Assembly (NCBI GenBank): GCA_021648045.1
Contig: JAKITM010000079.1
Span: 1-10,494 of the forward strand
Reading direction: 5' to 3'
DNA: 10,494 nucleotides
Source: Lysobacterales bacterium
GTDB taxonomy: Bacteria > Pseudomonadota > Gammaproteobacteria > Xanthomonadales > SZUA-36
Below are positions 6,869 through 10,494 of this stretch, piece after piece; position 1 is the stretch's first letter; each line of letters opens with the position of its first letter. The translations under genes and the position numbers were made by a program. The notes below the pieces were generated by a model, which was given only the letters and a program-made list of their open reading frames with translations, searched no databases and was not told the DNA's origin.

Positions 6869-7039
6869 GTGTATTATGCAGTTGAATTTGCAAATAAAAT
6901 TATCGCTTTGGGGGTTCAAGGTATCATTGTCCATCCTCGTCAAGAGGATCGTCATATTAAAAAAGATGATGCACTAGAGTTAGCGGCATTGTTTTCGAAA
7001 AATTCAGAGGTGCAATTTAATGAAACTTCAACATATTAA
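6869..7039 (+). pseudogene. pdxJ-like remnant (pyridoxine 5'-phosphate synthase fragment)
   Basis: An open frame of 56 codons lies between an in-frame TGA (6866-6868) and TAA (7037-7039). Its product includes ALGVQGIIVHPRQEDRHIKK, which resembles the GAxGITVHPRPDERHI signature near residues 40-60 of PdxJ, the enzyme that closes the pyridoxine 5'-phosphate ring. Similarity continues through the QFNET segment, which corresponds to the FNIEG region. The N-terminal strand and the C-terminal ~170 residues are missing, so this is a fragment, not an enzyme. The HPR form of the motif is more usual in Bacteroidetes-type PdxJ than in gammaproteobacterial PdxJ (HLREDRRHI), hinting at foreign origin. It overlaps the next gene's start by 20 bases. 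The assignment rests on one motif and could be wrong. Confidence 0.5.
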
Positions 7040-8033
7040 AAGATGTTCAACTCACATACTACTTATTCTTCTTTTATTCAAATTAGGCAACGCACAAGCA
7101 CTTGAATTAATGTTTAACTCTGGATTCCAACCCAGTTCCCACATGGTTACAACTCGCAGTTCTGTTGGATCAATTTTTGTATCTGGTTTTGAAGATTACC
7201 TTATAGATGTAAGCTCTAGAGTTGATATTGAGGGTGTTGATAACTCTGTAAGCGCACCTAATGATTGGAAAAACGATCTTGATAGACACCCAAATATTGG
7301 TAATTTCTCGATTTTTTATGAGGGTGGGGATTCTACTATGAGGCATGCAAAGATCATAGAAGAGCCAGGCAACTCATCGAATAAAATTCTACATTTCTGG
7401 TTGAAAGATGCCAATGTAGGAGGATATAAAGGTCGTATACAAGCGGGCATATGTGGGAATAATAATATTTACGAAATGTCTCAAAAAGTAAGGATGTTCT
7501 TACCAAGCGACTGGAATATCATCAGAAGCTCTAGCACTATTACTGTAAGCTGGATGACTATAATGGAGTTTTGGAATAATCCTGGCTGGATTGGTGATGA
7601 CCATCCTTTTAGAATTTCTTTAGGTATGCATAAAACCGATCCTAGCTCAAACATATTAACCTTCAATTTAAAAGCTGATGTCAAGCCTGATAGATGGTGG
7701 GTAGAAATATGGGAAGAGCATAACTCTGATTTTTCGATTCCGGTTAATCAATGGATGACTATTGAGCTATATTTTAAAGAAGGAAATGCTACAAACGGTC
7801 GTTTTGTGCTTGCTGTAACTCCCGATAATGGTGTGAAGCAAATTATTTTTGATGTAACCAATTTTACTCATCATCCTGATGATAGCAATCCTGATGGGTT
7901 AAGTTGTTATAACCCAATGAAGCTATACACCTCAAGAGCTACAGTAGACTATGTTAAAAACCATAATGGTGTGTTGCAAATTTACTGGGATGATTTTGCG
8001 TTATGGAAAGATGGAAATATAATATTTGAGTAA
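7020..8033 (+). CDS. Secreted jelly-roll protein, polysaccharide-lyase-like, unconfirmed
   Basis: This encodes 337 residues with an N-terminal signal peptide (KRCSTHILLILLLF core, likely cleavage after NAQA near residue 28). The mature part has features common in concanavalin-A-like (jelly-roll) polysaccharide lyases and related secreted proteins: KILHFWLKDANVGGYKGRIQ (about 122-141), a paired Trp region PDRWWVEIWEEH (223-234), NQWMTIELYFKEG (243-255) and a C-terminal LQIYWDDFALWKDG (319-332). I recognise the style rather than the exact family, and I cannot name catalytic residues or a substrate. ATG at 7020 has AGAGG nine bases upstream, inside the pdxJ-like remnant. The gene is visibly more AT-rich and uses different codons from its neighbours, suggesting transfer. 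It stands alone, with no obvious sugar-transport partner. Confidence 0.65.
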   Translation: MKLQHIKRCSTHILLILLLFKLGNAQALELMFNSGFQPSSHMVTTRSSVGSIFVSGFEDYLIDVSSRVDIEGVDNSVSAPNDWKNDLDRHPNIGNFSIFYEGGDSTMRHAKIIEEPGNSSNKILHFWLKDANVGGYKGRIQAGICGNNNIYEMSQKVRMFLPSDWNIIRSSSTITVSWMTIMEFWNNPGWIGDDHPFRISLGMHKTDPSSNILTFNLKADVKPDRWWVEIWEEHNSDFSIPVNQWMTIELYFKEGNATNGRFVLAVTPDNGVKQIIFDVTNFTHHPDDSNPDGLSCYNPMKLYTSRATVDYVKNHNGVLQIYWDDFALWKDGNIIFE

Positions 8034-8121
8034 TTTCCCCGCTTAATATATATATAGAAATCAATAGAACCGGAGAATGAGCTTTAGTCTAATAAATAGG
8101 CTCTTCCCCTGATCGAGTGGG

Positions 8122-8186
8122 CGGCGTTTGTCAAGACAGTTGTCGTCTAAAGCTTTAAATTATGCCGCCTTGTTTCTCTCAGTTAC
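8122..8186 (-). mobile_element. Relic of the IS right end (solo copy)
   Basis: This 65-base stretch matches 10368-10432 at 62 positions (mismatches at 8135, 8137 and 8146), including the terminal word TGTCA at 8129-8133 and the probable transposase stop. The match stops abruptly after 8186, and the minus-strand frame beyond meets a stop within about 20 codons. The rest of the element has therefore been lost. The match extends seven bases (CGGCGTT) outside the presumed IS terminus. Confidence 0.7.
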
Positions 8187-8341
8187 AGCTACATTCGCCA
8201 GCAGTAGCTCGGCATCAGCTTTCTATTGGTCTATCTCAAAACTACCAACTTCCGGCGTGTATTTAAACGCTGGCGCCACACCCCCCCGAGTGAATAGCGC
8301 AAGCTACATCAACAATATGCTCTACCACCGGCATTTGGCAG

Positions 8342-8347
8342 TATAAT
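8342..8347 (+). promoter_or_regulatory. Consensus -10 box upstream of the OYE gene
   Basis: A perfect TATAAT lies 31 bases before the ATG at 8379, leaving a short leader with AGGA eight bases before the start. No good -35 box is found at 16-18 bases spacing (GCTCTA at 17), so it would be an activator-dependent or weak promoter, or chance. Confidence 0.35.
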
Positions 8348-8378
8348 CGGGCGTTACCCACACATTAGGATTACCTCA

Positions 8379-9503
8379 ATGCCACTGTCTGCTACCAACT
8401 TATTTGATCCAGTTAATATCGGTTCCCTTACACTTCGCAATCGCGTGGTTATGGCACCAATGACCAGAACCTTCAGCCCCGAAGGTATACCCAATGATCT
8501 GGTGGTTGCCTACTATGCAAGGCGGGCAAAAAATGATGTCGGCCTAATAATTACCGAAGGCACCTGTGTAGGCCATAAAGCCGCTAATGGTTACCCTAAT
8601 GTTCCTTATATTTACGGTGAAAAACCTCTAGCAGGCTGGAAAAAGGTTGTTGATGCAGTTCACACGGCCGGTGGCAAGATTATTCCGCAACTCTGGCATG
8701 TAGGCGCAATTCGTGCAGCCAATAAAGGTGCAGGCCCAGATGAAACGGTACCGGCATACAGTCCTTCCGGGCTGGTGACCAAAAACAAACCCAACGGTGT
8801 TGCCATGAGTATGGATGACATTAAAGAAACCATTGAGGCCTTCGCCCAGGCTGCAGCTGACTCTCAAGCAATAGGTTTTGACGGTGTTGAAATTCATGGC
8901 GCACACGGCTATCTCATCGATCAGTTTTTCTGGGAATATACTAACCAACGCGAAGATGAATACGGCGGTGATATGGTGGCCAGAACCCGCTTTGCCGTAG
9001 ACATTGTAAAAGCGATTCGCGCCCGCTGTGGAAAAGATTTCCCGATCGTATTGCGATTCTCACAATGGAAACAACAAAACTACAATGCCAAGTTGGCAAA
9101 TACTCCTGAAGAACTGGAAAAATTCCTTGAACCATTAGTTACTGCCGGTGTAGATATCTTTCATTGTTCAACTCGACGCTTTTGGGACGCCGAATTTGAT
9201 GGCTCGACACTGAATCTCGCTGGCTGGGTTAAAAAACTGACAGGCAAGCCGACCATTACCGTGGGTAGTCTGGGTTTAAACAGCGGCTTTATTGATGAAG
9301 AAAAACGCGATATGGTGGATACCTCGGCTATCAATATGAGCTCATTTGAAAACCTGGCAGACCGTTTGAATAGGCATGAGTTTGATCTAGTCGCCGTTGG
9401 TCGCGCCCTATTGCAGGATCCCGAATGGGTACTCAAAGTTCGGGATAACCGTCTGGATGAACTCAGCGACTATAATAAACAGACACTCGGTAAACTATAC
9501 TAA
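8379..9503 (+). CDS. Old Yellow Enzyme family ene-reductase (FMN, NADH/NADPH)
   Basis: This 374-residue FMN-dependent alkene reductase has the usual length for the family and a complete TIM barrel. The start LFDPVNIGSLTLRNRVVMAP (8-27) and MTRTFSPEG are family hallmarks. Catalytic pair His173/His176 lies in EIHGAHGYLIDQFF; Gln104 (PQLWHVG) and Arg226 (VLRFS) should contact FMN, and VAVGRALLQDPEW (338-350) holds the FMN-phosphate loop. Such enzymes reduce activated C=C bonds of enones, nitro compounds and similar electrophiles in the cytosol. HGAH rather than HxxN is common in this branch. ATG at 8379 has AGGA eight bases upstream. The glutathione transferase starts 19 bases after the stop, so the two are probably co-transcribed. 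The physiological substrate is unknown; NemA-like detoxification is the default view. Confidence 0.93.
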   Translation: MPLSATNLFDPVNIGSLTLRNRVVMAPMTRTFSPEGIPNDLVVAYYARRAKNDVGLIITEGTCVGHKAANGYPNVPYIYGEKPLAGWKKVVDAVHTAGGKIIPQLWHVGAIRAANKGAGPDETVPAYSPSGLVTKNKPNGVAMSMDDIKETIEAFAQAAADSQAIGFDGVEIHGAHGYLIDQFFWEYTNQREDEYGGDMVARTRFAVDIVKAIRARCGKDFPIVLRFSQWKQQNYNAKLANTPEELEKFLEPLVTAGVDIFHCSTRRFWDAEFDGSTLNLAGWVKKLTGKPTITVGSLGLNSGFIDEEKRDMVDTSAINMSSFENLADRLNRHEFDLVAVGRALLQDPEWVLKVRDNRLDELSDYNKQTLGKLY

Positions 9504-9522
9504 TTGGATACTTGAAAAGCTT

Positions 9523-10182
9523 ATGCTTGATTTTTATACTGCAGCAACACCCAATGGCTACAAGGTCAGCATTGCTCTGGAAGAAATGGGCTTTGAATAC
9601 CAGCTGAAGTTAATGAATTTCAGCAAAAAAGACCAGCACAGCCCTGAGTTTACTAAAATCAGCCCAAATGGAAAAATCCCAACCATTGTTGATCACAACA
9701 ATGATGGTTTTGCCCTAGCAGAATCAGGCGCCATCCTGATCTATCTGGCAGAGAAATGCGGCAAGTTTTATGGTCATGATGATAAATCCCGTTACCAAGT
9801 ATTACAGTGGTTGATGTTCCAAATGTCGGGCATTGGTCCAATGATGGGACAAGCCAATGTGTTTTATCGCTATATGGAAGAAGAAATTCCAGCAGCAATT
9901 GCCCGCTACCACAACGAAGTCCATCGCCTCTTTGGTGTTATGGACAAGCAGTTAGAAAAAACCGAGTTTATCGCCGGCGAATACTCCATTGCCGATATGG
10001 CTACCTACCCCTGGATTTTTATTAATGAATGGAGCGGCACCCCGGTTGATGATTTCCCGCAGGTCCAACGCTGGATGGAAACCATAGCCGCACGGCCTGC
10101 GGTCAAGACCGGAATGAACACTCCGCCGCAAGCAGACCCTAGCAAAATTATCAAAAGCGCACGCAAAATAATCACTCGTTAG
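9523..10182 (+). CDS. Glutathione transferase, YfcG/nu-class-like
   Basis: This 219-residue cytosolic protein closely resembles E. coli YfcG/YghU, which act as glutathione-dependent disulfide-bond reductases. The thioredoxin-like N-terminal domain (1-82) has the TPNGYK motif (Thr9, Asn11) in the active-site loop, the cis-Pro stretch SPNGKIPTIVDH (48-58, Pro53) and glutathione-binding AESGAILIYLAE (66-77). The helical C-domain has QWLMFQMSGIGPMMGQANVF and FIAGEYSIADMATYPW, both family signatures. The start is ATG at 9523; the same frame opens further upstream, but that part overlaps the reductase gene and shows no GST homology. The ribosome site is weak (GAAAAG), consistent with coupling to the reductase 19 bases upstream. 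A 14-bp duplication covers the stop codon. Confidence 0.93.
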   Translation: MLDFYTAATPNGYKVSIALEEMGFEYQLKLMNFSKKDQHSPEFTKISPNGKIPTIVDHNNDGFALAESGAILIYLAEKCGKFYGHDDKSRYQVLQWLMFQMSGIGPMMGQANVFYRYMEEEIPAAIARYHNEVHRLFGVMDKQLEKTEFIAGEYSIADMATYPWIFINEWSGTPVDDFPQVQRWMETIAARPAVKTGMNTPPQADPSKIIKSARKIITR

Positions 10183-10212
10183 GTATCACTCGTTAGGTAT
10201 CAGTTGTTCGGT
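10171..10212. repeat. 14-bp tandem repeat across the GST stop codon
   Basis: ATCACTCGTTAGGT occurs exactly twice (10171-10184, 10185-10198), with a third copy matching 11 of 14 bases (10199-10212). The TAG of the first copy is the stop codon of the glutathione transferase gene, so the coding sequence ends within copy one and copies two and three are 3' untranslated. It is most simply explained by replication slippage. Confidence 0.85.
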
Positions 10213-10374
10213 ATACTCGGAGGCTGCGAATATTAACTGCTCTTATCTGTTGCTCTAGTAGTTATAAAGTACGGCATCTAAGCCCAGCAGAAAAAAGAAG
10301 ATTGTGTTTAACCGGGTCTAAGTGCTGAAAAAGGTTTTTGACACTCCACGAATACCCCCCCCTATCACGGCGTT
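10183..10374. other. Intergenic stretch after the GST gene
   Basis: These 192 bases hold the distal copies of the 14-bp repeat, a run of eight C at 10355-10362 and no open frame with homology. I see no clear intrinsic terminator for the reductase-transferase unit. The seven bases before the IS end (CGGCGTT, 10368-10374) are shared with the relic at 8122-8128. Confidence 0.45.
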
Positions 10375-10494
10375 TGTCAATATAGTTGTCGCCTAAAGCT
10401 TTAAATTATGCCGCCTTGTTTCTCTCAGTTACCGCTAGTTTCTTTACCGGGTTAAGGTAAACATCGCCTACCGGTTCCCAGTTCCTTATACTGC
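10375..10494 (-). mobile_element. Right-edge IS element, 3' end (same family as left edge), partial
   Basis: The element ends at 10375; its outer 20 bases, TGTCAATATAGTTGTCGCCT, match the left-edge terminal repeat at 18 positions. The stop codon of a minus-strand frame lies 31 bases inside the end. The orientation is the same as at the left edge (transposase reading leftwards), so the two elements are direct repeats. The rest lies beyond the window, and completeness cannot be judged. Confidence 0.6.
10406..10494 (-). CDS. Probable transposase C-terminus, partial
   Basis: The last 28 codons and TAA (10408-10406) of a minus-strand frame enter from the right edge, with product ending VTERNKAA. 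It is the longest of the three minus frames in this stretch and lies just inside the terminal repeat, where the last ORF of the IS should stop. I do not recognise the short peptide itself, so it is called a transposase only by position. A second frame, ending GRRCLP, is an alternative. Confidence 0.4.
   Translation of the reverse strand, partial: SIRNWEPVGDVYLNPVKKLAVTERNKAA

Larger units (their letters stand above)
8034..8378. other. Intergenic stretch with a decayed IS end
   Basis: These 345 bases contain an AT-rich run (TATATATATAG near 8046), the relic IS end at 8122-8186 and a possible promoter at 8342-8347. A plus-strand frame from TTG 8128 to 8346 begins inside the IS end, has no ribosome site and shows no recognisable domain, so I do not call it a gene. 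I see nothing else between 8187 and 8341 except a run of seven C at 8281-8287. Confidence 0.5.

Noticed and set aside
8128..8346. 72-codon plus-strand frame starting TTG, with a signal-peptide-like beginning
   Set aside because: It starts inside the relic IS end, so the apparent signal peptide is antisense to the transposase tail. There is no ribosome site, and the TTG start is implausible.
9397..9522. 42-codon N-terminal extension of the GST gene
   Set aside because: It overlaps the end of the reductase gene, has no GST similarity, and ATG 9523 starts exactly at the family's normal N-terminus.
1..10494. CRISPR array, tRNA, rRNA, toxin-antitoxin or phage-defence module
   Set aside because: I looked on both strands. 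The only tandem repeats are spacerless, no cloverleaf was recognised, and no gene pair has the motifs of such systems.

Overview
The window looks like accessory chromosomal DNA of a Gram-negative, probably marine gammaproteobacterium. Support for this comes from a DUF1456/YehS-like gene, a TRAP transporter with a TatT-type lipoprotein, a 'neuromedin U'-type outer-membrane protein, an Old Yellow Enzyme and a YfcG-type glutathione transferase. The placement is inferred from gene content; there is no rRNA or other phylogenetic marker.

Layout. Both edges carry ends of insertion sequences of the same family, in the same orientation (transposase reading right to left). The left edge (1-116) has one terminal repeat and the first 22 codons of a transposase. 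The right edge (10375-10494) has the opposite terminal repeat and a probable transposase C-terminus. The outer 20 bases of the two ends agree at 18 positions. A third, decayed copy of the right end lies at 8122-8186. The ~10.26 kb between the edges is therefore framed like a composite element or an IS-remodelled island.

From left to right: a sulfotransferase gene cut off exactly at the IS junction (117-789, +); a GC hairpin, a 12-bp minisatellite and a flanking 10-bp inverted repeat (810-945); then a long minus-strand block. In transcription order that block is yehS-like (6743-6276), outer-membrane protein (6093-5257), TatT lipoprotein (5167-4307), DctP (4274-3240), DctQ (3218-2709), DctM (2712-1459) and a small membrane protein (1367-978). 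The centre of this block encodes a TPR-protein-associated TRAP (TPAT) transporter with a candidate outer-membrane partner. It would form an envelope-spanning, ion-gradient-driven uptake route. The binding protein has Trp where most DctP proteins have the carboxylate-clamping Arg, so the ligand may not be an ordinary organic acid.

From 6869 the plus strand is visibly more AT-rich. A 5'-truncated pdxJ-like remnant runs into a gene for a secreted protein that may be a jelly-roll polysaccharide lyase or glycan-binding protein (7020-8033). The decayed IS end follows. Then comes a tight two-gene unit for an Old Yellow Enzyme and a YfcG-like glutathione transferase (8379-10182), plausibly for reduction and detoxification of electrophiles. 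A 14-bp tandem duplication sits on the stop codon of the latter gene. No tRNA, rRNA, CRISPR array or riboswitch was recognised.
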